NCBI GenBank assembly: GCA_022615525.1
Contig: JAKEGN010000132.1
Coordinates: 1 to 5,366 of the forward strand
Reading direction: 5' to 3'
From: Woeseiaceae bacterium
GTDB taxonomy: Bacteria > Pseudomonadota > Gammaproteobacteria > Steroidobacterales > Woeseiaceae
DNA length: 5,366 bases
Below the pieces are notes generated by a model. The model was not told where the DNA came from. It searched no databases and worked only from the letters and a program-made list of their open reading frames with translations. Below are positions 1 to 5,366 of the stretch, piece by piece. Position 1 is the stretch's first letter; every line of letters begins with the position of its first letter. The position numbers and the translations under genes are program-made.

Positions 1-131
1 AAACGCTGCCCGCGGAACTGGTCCTCGCCGAGGCGATGCGCCTGGATCATCGTGCCCATGGCGCCATCCAGCAGAAGGATCCGCTCGGCAAGCCCCTGTC
101 TCAATGCTGCTATTCGTTGCGTCCTGTCCAT
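1..131 (-). CDS. metH: Cobalamin-dependent methionine synthase MetH, N-terminal fragment (cut by window edge)
   Basis: Only the first 43 codons are present; the gene continues past position 1. MetH is the large cytoplasmic B12 enzyme that moves the methyl group from 5-methyl-THF to homocysteine to make methionine. The fragment begins MDRTQRIAALRQGLAERILL and continues with LDGAMGTMIQ, then HRLGEDQFRGQR. This matches the start of the homocysteine-binding barrel in E. coli MetH (ERILVLDGGMGTMIQ, then FRGERF). The start is the ATG at 131-129, 8 nt after the metF stop; the Shine-Dalgarno is weak (a GAG about 9 nt upstream), consistent with coupling to metF. It is the third gene of the sahR-metF-metH set. 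Some genomes split MetH into a short homocysteine-methyltransferase protein and a separate B12-binding protein, and 43 residues cannot tell these apart. The family call is firm; full-length architecture is not visible. Confidence 0.9.
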   Translation of the reverse strand, partial: MDRTQRIAALRQGLAERILLLDGAMGTMIQAHRLGEDQFRGQR

Positions 132-139
132 GGCAACAC

Positions 140-1069
140 TCAAGCCCCGGCCTGCTGCGGCCGGATACCCAGCGCATGACAGATCGCGTAGGTCAGTTCG
201 GCACGGTTTAAGGTATAGAAGTGAAATTCGTTGATGCCTTCCTTGAGCAGTCGCCGTACCTGTTCGATGGCGACGCTCGCGGCGATCAGCCGGCAGGTAT
301 CTGCATCGTCGTCGAGTCCTTCAAAGCGCTCGTGCAGCCAGTGCGGCACGCTGGTGCCGCACTGCGCGGCAAAACGCAGCATCTGCGGGAACCGGGTTAT
401 CGGCAGGATTCCGGGCACGATTACCGAGTCGATGCCGGCCTGCGCACAGCGGTCGCGAAATCGCAGGAAAACCGTTCCGTCGAAAAAAAACTGCGTAATG
501 GCGCGCGACGCGCCGGCATCGATCTTCCGTTTCAGGTTGTCGAGGTCGAAGGAAGCCGAGCGCGCCTCAGGATGTACCTCCGGGTAGGCCGCCACCGAGA
601 TATCGAAGTCGGCCAACTTTTTCAGCCCGGCCACCAGGTCCGATGCATACGCATAACCGCCGGTTTGCGGCACGTAGCCGCTGCTGCCTTTCGGCGGATC
701 ACCACGCAGCGCGACCATGTGCCGCACGCCCATATCCCAGTATCGGCGCGCGATATCGTCGATCTCGCCTCGGCTTGCGCCGATACAGGTGAGGTGCGGC
801 GCGGCGGTAAGGCTGGTTTCCTTCAACAGCCGCACGACAGCTTTGTGCGTGCGCTCGCGCGTTGACCCGTCCGCCCCGTAGGTAACCGATACGAAACGCG
901 GAGCGAGCACCTCAAGTCGCTCGATCGATGCCCACAGCGTCTGTTCCATCGCCTCGGTGTTCGGCGGGAAGAACTCGAACGACACTTTGGTCGCAGGATG
1001 TGCGGCACGGGGCGCACCCGTCGGCTCGCCGACCGGCAGGGCCTGGCGGACCGACTCACGCGGCGGCAT
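140..1069 (-). CDS. metF: 5,10-methylenetetrahydrofolate reductase MetF
   Basis: A complete 309-residue FAD-dependent reductase (E. coli MetF is 296) that uses NADH to reduce 5,10-methylene-THF to 5-methyl-THF, the methyl donor for MetH. It is a single TIM-barrel domain. Visible landmarks are VSFEFFPPNTEAMEQTLW with the catalytic Glu at about residue 32 (E. coli Glu28), FVSVTYGA, APHLTCIG, ALRGDPPKG with the flavin-tuning Asp at about 124 (E. coli Asp120), AAYPEVHPEA, ITQFFFD with the folate-binding Gln at about 193, GLDDDADT and the C-terminal FHFYTLNRAE. The ATG at 1069 is chosen because GGAGAG lies 5 nt upstream. An in-frame TTG at 1093 would add eight residues without a better ribosome site. 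The N-terminus before the barrel is slightly longer than in E. coli and rich in Pro and Ala. The gene overlaps the upstream regulator by 14 nt and ends 8 nt before metH, so it should be cotranscribed with both. Confidence 0.97.
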   Translation of the reverse strand: MPPRESVRQALPVGEPTGAPRAAHPATKVSFEFFPPNTEAMEQTLWASIERLEVLAPRFVSVTYGADGSTRERTHKAVVRLLKETSLTAAPHLTCIGASRGEIDDIARRYWDMGVRHMVALRGDPPKGSSGYVPQTGGYAYASDLVAGLKKLADFDISVAAYPEVHPEARSASFDLDNLKRKIDAGASRAITQFFFDGTVFLRFRDRCAQAGIDSVIVPGILPITRFPQMLRFAAQCGTSVPHWLHERFEGLDDDADTCRLIAASVAIEQVRRLLKEGINEFHFYTLNRAELTYAICHALGIRPQQAGA

Positions 1070-1949
1070 CGCGGCTCTCCGGCAAGGTGGCAACCGAAAG
1101 CAACCAGCGCGGTCTTTTCCGGGGTACGACGCGCGGCGGCGACAGGCGCAGCCCGGCGGACGCGCACCAGCCCGCGATCCTGTCGCGAAGTTCCTTGCCG
1201 AACCCGGCGTCCAGTGACATGAGTACGAGCAGGCGACCGTTCTTTCGCAGCATGCGCGCGGCTTCGTTCAGCGCCGTCACGGGCCTGGCCGCATCCCCGA
1301 GCACGTCGTCAAGGATCACGGTATCGAACTGCGCATCGTCGAAAGGCAGCTGGTACATGTCGCCCTGCCGCAGGCTGCAGTTCGGCAAACCGGCGAGCAT
1401 CAGTTCCGCGCGTGCCAGTTGTCGAGCACCGGAGTCGATGTCGACGCCGACCACTCGGTGAGCGCGCGCCGCCAGCAACTTCAGCATGCGGCCCCTGCCG
1501 CAGCCGATATCGAGCAGGTCACCAATTGGCGCCGTTACGGTCAGATCGAGGATGGCCCGGTGTATGTCGCGGTCCGGTTCTTGCTCCTGCTGCGTCGGCT
1601 CCTCGCTCGTGACCGTTACACCGCGCAACTGCCGCAAGCGAGCGCGGTCCTCGAGAAACGGATGCTCTCCCAGCGGCAACAGGTCCAGCAGTTGCCGCGC
1701 CGTGCGGCTTTGCCTGGCAGGAAGGCTGTAGTAAACGCGTTTGCCGTCACGGTAACGCACCAGCAGTCCGGCATCGCAAAGCTGCTTCAGGTGCTGCGAC
1801 GTACGCGGCTGGCTCAGTCCGACCACCGCTGTCAGCTCCGACACGCTGCACTCGCCCTGTGCACAGAGGGCAACGAGGCGCATGCGCGTGTCATCGGCCA
1901 GGACGCGAAGCTGCAGCAGCAGCTCACTGCTCGTATTTACCATAAACAT
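1056..1949 (-). CDS. sahR: SahR-type regulator: ArsR winged helix fused to SAM/SAH-binding methyltransferase-like domain
   Basis: A 297-residue two-domain protein. Residues 8-77 form an ArsR-type winged helix, with the recognition helix near 46-57 (SQPRTSQHLKQL) and a wing RYRDGKRVYYSL. The canonical ArsR metal site (ELCVCDL) is reduced to ECSVSEL with one Cys, so classical arsenite sensing is unlikely. After a linker rich in Gln and Glu (about 112-128) comes a class I methyltransferase fold: motif I LLDIGCGRGRML (about 145-156), motif II VVGVDID (Asp170), GDMYQLPFDD (Asp197), and a late ARMLRKNGRLLVLM strand. ArsR proteins with a methylase-related effector domain next to SAM-cycle genes are known as SahR: repressors that leave DNA when S-adenosylhomocysteine rises. 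The gene order sahR-metF-metH supports that role; the effector is inferred. Two starts are possible, ATG 1949 and ATG 1943 (residue 3). Neither has a strong Shine-Dalgarno, and both lie at or just below the operator-like palindrome. A real methyltransferase activity is not excluded. Confidence 0.85.
   Translation of the reverse strand: MFMVNTSSELLLQLRVLADDTRMRLVALCAQGECSVSELTAVVGLSQPRTSQHLKQLCDAGLLVRYRDGKRVYYSLPARQSRTARQLLDLLPLGEHPFLEDRARLRQLRGVTVTSEEPTQQEQEPDRDIHRAILDLTVTAPIGDLLDIGCGRGRMLKLLAARAHRVVGVDIDSGARQLARAELMLAGLPNCSLRQGDMYQLPFDDAQFDTVILDDVLGDAARPVTALNEAARMLRKNGRLLVLMSLDAGFGKELRDRIAGWCASAGLRLSPPRVVPRKRPRWLLSVATLPESRDAAA
1075..1080 (-). promoter_or_regulatory. metF ribosome binding site inside the sahR coding end
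   Basis: The minus strand reads GGAGAG followed by CCGCG and then ATG at 1069. The GGAG core is 7 nt from the start codon, an ideal distance. It lies within the last codons of sahR (stop 1058-1056), so ribosomes finishing sahR pass over it. This site is what favours ATG 1069 over the upstream TTG at 1093. Confidence 0.75.
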
Positions 1950-1967
1950 ATAAAGATCTTTTTATAT
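1948..1967. promoter_or_regulatory. Probable SahR operator overlapping the sahR start and a -10-like sequence
   Basis: This is a perfect inverted repeat, ATATAAA (1948-1954), a 6-nt spacer GATCTT, then TTTATAT (1961-1967). It sits in an AT-rich patch inside GC-rich DNA. It covers the first two bases of the upstream candidate ATG and extends just upstream of it. On the minus strand it contains TATAAA (1966-1961), a fair -10 hexamer, but I find no convincing -35 (the hexamer 17 nt upstream is ACGTGC). A dimeric ArsR-family protein bound here would block promoter clearance or initiation, so autorepression of sahR-metF-metH is the simple reading. The symmetry is seen directly. The assignment to SahR comes from position and the known habit of such regulators to bind AT-rich palindromes in front of SAM-cycle genes. 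Confidence 0.7.
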
Positions 1968-2077
1968 TTAGGGCTACAGCTTAGCACGTAGGATCGGATC
2001 GTGGCCAGATGCCGGCGTGCGGATTCCAGACGGCGGCGCGGACGCAGAAACCTCAGGCGGTTTCCGAGCCGGGCGTT

Positions 2078-2099
2078 GTAGCGCCACCGGCGCGGTGGC
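2078..2099 (+). repeat. REP-like unit: GTAG plus GC-rich hairpin
   Basis: GTAG (2078-2081) is followed after one base by GCCACCG-GCG-CGGTGGC (2083-2099), a perfect 7-bp stem with a 3-nt loop. A GTAG or GGAG tetranucleotide just 5' of a GC-rich palindrome is the form of REP elements mobilised by RAYT (TnpA_REP) transposases, for example the GTAG repeats of Stenotrophomonas and related bacteria. The unit forms the left end of the larger inverted repeat. The right end, read on the other strand (about 2147-2168), is a decayed counterpart: GCTGCCG-GCG-GGGTGGC with no GTAG. The pair therefore resembles an inverted REP doublet with one intact and one degenerate end. The sequence form is clear; the REP assignment from one copy is inference. 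Confidence 0.5.
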
Positions 2100-2166
2100 C
2101 TTATGAAGGAATGGCTCCCTGCGGTCCGCTTTATTTCCTTCATAAGGCCACCCCGCCGGCAGCGCT
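2080..2166. repeat. Large intergenic inverted repeat (87 bp, 32-nt arms)
   Basis: The left arm 2080-2111 pairs with the right arm 2135-2166 at 29 of 32 positions, around a 23-nt loop (2112-2134). The inner 18 bp are perfect: GGTGGCCTTATGAAGGAA at 2094-2111 against its reverse complement at 2135-2152. Mismatches fall at 2093/2153 and at 2085-2086/2160-2161. The repeat lies 47 nt after the hslO stop and about 110 bp before the sahR operator. As RNA it would form a very stable hairpin that could protect the 3' end of the gatCAB-hslO message or impede transcription. There is no T-run after it on the minus strand (TGGCGCTACAACG follows the main arm), so it is not a standard intrinsic terminator. 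It has no gene and looks like a palindromic extragenic repeat or a small non-autonomous element. Copy number in the genome cannot be judged from this window. Confidence 0.85.
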
Positions 2167-2213
2167 TCCTGTCATCGCGCCGCGCGCACTGCGCAAGCCC
2201 GCAGCGGGTGGCG

Positions 2214-3089
2214 TCAGTGCATGCGGTCGGATGCTGGCGCGTTGGTACCGGCAAACAGCCTCGCTATGTCTACCGCGTCGAAGCGTTGTGTGCGCCCGCA
2301 GTATTCGCAGGTCACCTCTACCTGTCCCTGCTCCTCGCAGGCCGAGAGCGTGTCGGCTTCGCCCAGGAGCCGCAGCACGTCGGCCGCCCTCTTGCGCGAG
2401 CACTTGCAGTGGAACTCCAGTGAGCGCGGCTCGAAGAAGCGCAGGTCGTCCTCCACGAACAGTTTGTGCAGCAGGTCCGCGCCGACGCCCTTGCTGATGT
2501 CGGCCGGGCGCAAAGTCGAGGCGAGCAGCCCTAAGCGTAGCCAGTCGTCGGCCTTCATTCCGCCCTGGTCGGGCATCTGCTGCAACAGGATGCCGCCGCA
2601 ACTGCCGCGCTCGCTGACGAGTTGCATGTGGCTTGGCACCTGTACCGAGCGGCGATAATAGTTTTGCAGGCTGTCGGCCAGCTCGTTGCCACTGACCTCG
2701 ACGATGCCCTGGTAGGGCCGCGCCATGGCACCAGCGTCCAGCGTTATTGCGCAGCGCGCGTTGGCAACGAGGTCCCGGTAGTCCGCCTCTCCCGTTGCAC
2801 CCGGCGCACTGGCCATGCCGCGCAACTGCAGCTTGCTGGTGCACTGCATGACCAGGATGGACAAGGGCCCATCGCCACTGATCTGCAAGGTCACCGTGCC
2901 CTCGAATTTCAGGCTCTGTGCGATCAGGCCTGTGGCAGCGGCGGAATGCCCGAGCACTTCCAGTACGGGCGGCCGGTAATCGTGTCCGAGCTGCATTCTT
3001 TGCCACGCGCTCTGCAGTTGGATCAGCGCGCCGCGCACCGGCAGCGATTCGAATACGAACGGGAGTACGGTATCGGTATGCGTCTGCAT
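2214..3089 (-). CDS. hslO: Hsp33 redox-regulated holdase chaperone
   Basis: A complete 291-residue cytoplasmic chaperone (E. coli Hsp33 is 292). Under oxidative stress plus heat it releases zinc, forms disulfides, and binds unfolding proteins without ATP. The C-terminal redox switch is intact: HCKC (Cys about 228 and 230), 30 residues, then CEYC (about 261 and 264), which gives the CXC-X30-CXXC spacing of the E. coli protein. An extra Cys lies within the X30 linker (LSACEEQG). Other family landmarks are RGALIQL, VLGHSAAATGLIAQSLKFEG, SGDGPLSILVMQC, YQGIVEVSG, YYRRSVQVPS and GGILLQQMPDQ. The start is ATG 3089, 5 nt after the gatB stop; the Shine-Dalgarno is poor (TAGG close to the ATG), so translation probably depends on coupling to gatB. 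The open frame continues upstream to 3344 antiparallel to nothing but out of frame inside gatB, and that extension has no Hsp33 similarity. The family call is firm. Confidence 0.97.
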   Translation of the reverse strand: MQTHTDTVLPFVFESLPVRGALIQLQSAWQRMQLGHDYRPPVLEVLGHSAAATGLIAQSLKFEGTVTLQISGDGPLSILVMQCTSKLQLRGMASAPGATGEADYRDLVANARCAITLDAGAMARPYQGIVEVSGNELADSLQNYYRRSVQVPSHMQLVSERGSCGGILLQQMPDQGGMKADDWLRLGLLASTLRPADISKGVGADLLHKLFVEDDLRFFEPRSLEFHCKCSRKRAADVLRLLGEADTLSACEEQGQVEVTCEYCGRTQRFDAVDIARLFAGTNAPASDRMH

Positions 3090-3094
3090 GGCGC

Positions 3095-4540
3095 CTAGGT
3101 CTGGGCGAGCTGCTTTCGCAGCGCGGCGTTGACCTGCTCCGGGTTCGCTTTGCCGCCGGATTGCTTCATCACCTGGCCGACGAAGAAGCCGATGAGCTTG
3201 TCCTTGCCGCTCCTGTATTCCGCCACCTGCGCAGGATGGGCTTTTATGACGGCCCGCACGATTGCGTCTATCGCCGAGCTGTCGGTGATCTGTGTGAGGC
3301 CCCTGGCCTGGATAATCCGGTCCGCGCTGCCTTCGCCGGCCCACATCGCTTCGAAGACCTCTTTGGCGATCTTGCCGCTGATGCTCTGGTCATGGATCCT
3401 GTCCAGCAGACCGGCCAGTTCGTCAGCGCTGATCCTGCCTTGTTCAATATCCAGGCCGTCGCGGTTCAATGCGGCTGACAGTTCGCCGATGACCCAGTTC
3501 GCGGCAGTCTGCGGCGTTGTGGCCGTGGCTGCCGCCAGCGCTTCGAAGTAGTCGGCCAGGGCGCGACTGCCGATCAGGATCTCGGCGTCCTCGGGACGCA
3601 GCCCGTATTCTTTCTGCAGGCGTTCTTTCTTGGCGTCCGGCAGTTCCGGCAGGGACTTGCGGAGTGTCTCGACCCAGGCCGGATCGATTTCGACCGGCAG
3701 CAGGTCCGGGTCCGGGAAATAGCGATAGTCGTTCGCTTCCTCTTTGCTGCGCATCGGACGGGTCTCGTCGCGTGCGGCATCGTACAGCCGGGTTTCCTGC
3801 ACCACCTTGCCACCGTCGCCGATCAGCTCGATCTGTCGCTCCACCTCGAAGTTGATGGCCTTTTCAATGTATCGGAACGAGTTCAGGTTCTTCAGTTCGG
3901 TGCGCGTGCCGAGCGTCGTCTGGCCTGCAGGCCGCACCGACACATTGGCATCGCAGCGAAACGAGCCTTCCTGCATGTTGCCGTCCGAGATACCGAGGTA
4001 GCGGACGATCGAGTGGATCCTGCGCAGGTAGGCCACTGCCTCGGCCGCCGAGCGCAAATCCGGCGCCGACACGATTTCAAGCAGCGGCGTGCCGGCTCGA
4101 TTCAGGTCGACGCCGGTGTACTGGCCCAGGCCCTCGTGCACGGACTTGCCCGCATCTTCCTCGAGGTGGGCGCGGATGATGCCGATGCGCTTTTCGCTTC
4201 CGCCTTCGCCGCGTATCCTCATTTCGCCGTTCGCGACTATGGGCAATTCGTACTGGCTGATCTGGTATCCCTTGGGAAGGTCCGGATAGAAATAGTTCTT
4301 GCGGGCGAAAACCGAGCGCGGCGCAATCGTCGCATCGACGGCAAGGCCGAACAGGCAGGCCATGCGCACGGCTTCCTCGTTGAGTACCGGCAGGACGCCG
4401 GGGTAACCGAGGTCGACCAGGCAGGCCTGCACGTTGGGTTCAGCGCCGTAGGCCGTCGACGCACCGGAGAATATCTTGCTGCGCGTCGCCAGCTGGCAAT
4501 GGATCTCCAGTCCGATGACGACTTCCCAGCCGGCTTTCAT
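3095..4540 (-). CDS. gatB: Asp/Glu-tRNA(Asn/Gln) amidotransferase subunit B, GatB
   Basis: A complete 481-residue protein of usual length. GatB is the tRNA-binding and kinase subunit of GatCAB: it phosphorylates Glu or Asp mischarged on tRNA(Gln) or tRNA(Asn), and ammonia from GatA then makes the amide. The N-terminal catalytic cradle opens with WEVVIGLEIHCQL and carries ARKNYFYPDLPKGYQISQYE, RAHLEEDAGKSVHE, DLNRAGTPLLEIVS, EGSFRCDANVSVRP, TELKNLNSFRYIEKAI and RSKEEANDYRYFPDPDL, all GatB hallmarks. The helical and YqeY-like tail domain fills about residues 330-481, ending in GFFVGQVMKQSGGKANPEQV. The start ATG overlaps the gatA stop in an ATGA, with GGAG at 4552-4549, 8 nt upstream. The set points to indirect synthesis of Asn-tRNA, Gln-tRNA, or both. 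Which one cannot be read without knowing whether AsnRS and GlnRS are encoded. No damage is visible. Confidence 0.98.
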   Translation of the reverse strand: MKAGWEVVIGLEIHCQLATRSKIFSGASTAYGAEPNVQACLVDLGYPGVLPVLNEEAVRMACLFGLAVDATIAPRSVFARKNYFYPDLPKGYQISQYELPIVANGEMRIRGEGGSEKRIGIIRAHLEEDAGKSVHEGLGQYTGVDLNRAGTPLLEIVSAPDLRSAAEAVAYLRRIHSIVRYLGISDGNMQEGSFRCDANVSVRPAGQTTLGTRTELKNLNSFRYIEKAINFEVERQIELIGDGGKVVQETRLYDAARDETRPMRSKEEANDYRYFPDPDLLPVEIDPAWVETLRKSLPELPDAKKERLQKEYGLRPEDAEILIGSRALADYFEALAAATATTPQTAANWVIGELSAALNRDGLDIEQGRISADELAGLLDRIHDQSISGKIAKEVFEAMWAGEGSADRIIQARGLTQITDSSAIDAIVRAVIKAHPAQVAEYRSGKDKLIGFFVGQVMKQSGGKANPEQVNAALRKQLAQT

Positions 4541-5366
4541 GCGCAGGACTCCGGAACGCGCTCATGCCAGTTCGTCAGCTGCTGATACTGGTGGGCGCAA
4601 GCCAGCAGTCTGTCTTCGGTGAAATGAGCTCCGACCAGCTGCAACCCGACCGGCAGATGTCCGGCAAAACCGCAAGGTATGGAAATGCCGGGAAGGCCGG
4701 CAAGATTCGCGCCTATGGTGTAGATGTCGTTCAGGTACATCGTAATCGGGTCGTCGGTCTTGGCGCCCAGCGCAATCGCCGGCGTCGGTGCGGTCGGGCC
4801 GGCGATCACATCGACCCTGGCAAAGGCCTTGCGGAAATCCTCGCTGATCAGCTGCCGCACCTTCTGTGCCTGCAGGTAGTAGGCATCGAAATAGCCCGCA
4901 GACAGGACGTAGGTGCCGGTCATGATGCGGCGCTTCACCTCGGCGCCAAAACCCTCGCCGCGGCTGCGGCAATACAGGTCCATGAGGTCCTTCGGATCCT
5001 CGGCGCGGTAACCGAAGCGCACTCCGTCGAAACGTGACAGGTTGGACGAACACTCGGCCGGCGCGACGACGTAATAAGTCGGTACCGACAGGTCCAGATT
5101 CGGCAAGTCGACCTCCGTCAGCACCGCACCCTGCGATTCCAGCACAGCCAGTGCCTCCCGCACCCTTGCGGCGCACTCCGCATCGAGCCCCGCATCGAAG
5201 TGCTGGCGCACGATGCCGATTTTGAGGCCGGCGACGGGCGCGCGCAGCCCGGCGACGTAATCGGGTACCGGGTGATCGACCGAGGTCGAATCACGCGGGT
5301 CGAAACCGGCGATCACGGAGAGCAACAGGGCCGCGTCCTCGGCAGTACGGGTAATGACGCCGGCCT
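4537..5366 (-). CDS. gatA: Asp/Glu-tRNA(Asn/Gln) amidotransferase subunit A, GatA, C-terminal part (cut by window edge)
   Basis: The last 275 residues of about 485 are here; the reading frame is open to 5366 and enters as AGVITRTAEDAALLLSVIAG. GatA is the glutaminase subunit of GatCAB, an amidase-signature protein that frees ammonia from Gln and channels it to GatB. The Ser-cisSer-Lys catalytic triad lies in the missing N-terminal half, so it cannot be checked. Supporting motifs are DPRDSTSVDHPV, YYVVAPAECSSNLSRFDGVR, GYRAED, RRIMTGTYVLSAGYFDAYY, DVIAGPTAPTPAIALG and GLPGISIPCGFAGHLPVGLQ, which follow the amidase-signature C-terminal order of bacterial GatA. The stop TGA at 4539-4537 overlaps the gatB start. 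gatC usually precedes gatA and would be expected just beyond the right edge. In-frame TTG near 5325 is internal, not a start. Confidence 0.97.
   Translation of the reverse strand, partial: AGVITRTAEDAALLLSVIAGFDPRDSTSVDHPVPDYVAGLRAPVAGLKIGIVRQHFDAGLDAECAARVREALAVLESQGAVLTEVDLPNLDLSVPTYYVVAPAECSSNLSRFDGVRFGYRAEDPKDLMDLYCRSRGEGFGAEVKRRIMTGTYVLSAGYFDAYYLQAQKVRQLISEDFRKAFARVDVIAGPTAPTPAIALGAKTDDPITMYLNDIYTIGANLAGLPGISIPCGFAGHLPVGLQLVGAHFTEDRLLACAHQYQQLTNWHERVPESCA
4549..4552 (-). promoter_or_regulatory. gatB ribosome binding site
   Basis: The minus strand reads GGAG followed by 8 nt (TCCTGCGC) and then ATG at 4540. It lies inside the last codons of gatA, so gatB can be translated both by re-initiation at the ATGA overlap and by direct loading. 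Confidence 0.6.

Noticed and set aside
221..865. Long open frame on the plus strand opposite metF
   Set aside because: Metabolic motifs of MetF are intact on the minus strand over the whole stretch. The plus-strand translation is rich in Arg, Ala and His with no recognisable domain, as expected for the shadow of a GC-rich gene.
1070..1093. TTG at 1093 as the metF start
   Set aside because: ATG 1069 has a well-placed GGAGAG. The extra eight residues have no counterpart in E. coli MetF, and the protein from 1069 is already a little longer than usual.
2047..2064. Small hairpin GAAACC-TCAGGC-GGTTTC as a terminator
   Set aside because: The stem is 6 bp and no T-run follows on either strand, so it does not qualify as an intrinsic terminator.
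2188..2213. Possible terminator just after the hslO stop (CCCG-CTG-CGGG on the minus strand)
   Set aside because: The stem is only 4 bp and is followed by CTTGCGCA, not a T-run; GC-rich DNA throws up such stems often.
2103..2423. Plus-strand open frame starting in the large palindrome and running antisense into hslO
   Set aside because: It starts inside the inverted repeat and then mirrors the end of hslO. The minus-strand frame across the same repeat gives the same SFIRPP peptide, which simply reflects the palindrome.
3090..3344. N-terminal extension of hslO inside gatB
   Set aside because: The frame is open, but the extra residues overlap well-conserved gatB coding sequence and do not resemble Hsp33. 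ATG 3089 gives 291 residues, the family length.

Overview
This 5.4 kb window reads as ordinary chromosome from a GC-rich gammaproteobacterium. The MetF, MetH, Hsp33, GatA and GatB proteins look proteobacterial; MetF and the MetH N-terminus resemble the E. coli proteins closely. A GatCAB amidotransferase is present, which E. coli lacks, so a lineage such as Pseudomonas, Xanthomonadales, Nevskiales or Chromatiales fits better than an enteric. Placement below class level is inference. Every supported gene is on the minus strand, so transcription runs from high to low coordinates.

Layout in the direction of transcription: gatA (3' part only, 5366-4537), gatB (4540-3095, sharing an ATGA with gatA), hslO/Hsp33 (3089-2214, 5 nt after gatB), a 264-bp intergenic region (2213-1950), an ArsR-type regulator fused to a methyltransferase-like domain (1949-1056, SahR type), metF (1069-140, overlapping the regulator by 14 nt), and the first 43 codons of metH (131-1).

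The window holds two functional units. The first is tRNA-dependent amidation (GatA and GatB; gatC probably lies beyond the right edge), followed by the redox-activated chaperone Hsp33. The second is a methionine/SAM-cycle operon. Its first gene is a regulator that probably senses S-adenosylhomocysteine. metF supplies methyl-THF and metH uses it to remethylate homocysteine. An AT-rich perfect inverted repeat (ATATAAA-N6-TTTATAT) lies over the start codon of the regulator and is the natural autoregulatory operator.

The intergenic region also carries a large inverted repeat of about 87 bp (2080-2166, arms 29/32 matched, 18 bp perfect in the core). Its left end has the form of a REP element: a GTAG tetranucleotide just before a GC-rich hairpin. 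This is the least explained structure here. I see no phage, transposase, CRISPR, RNA gene or defence system in the window.
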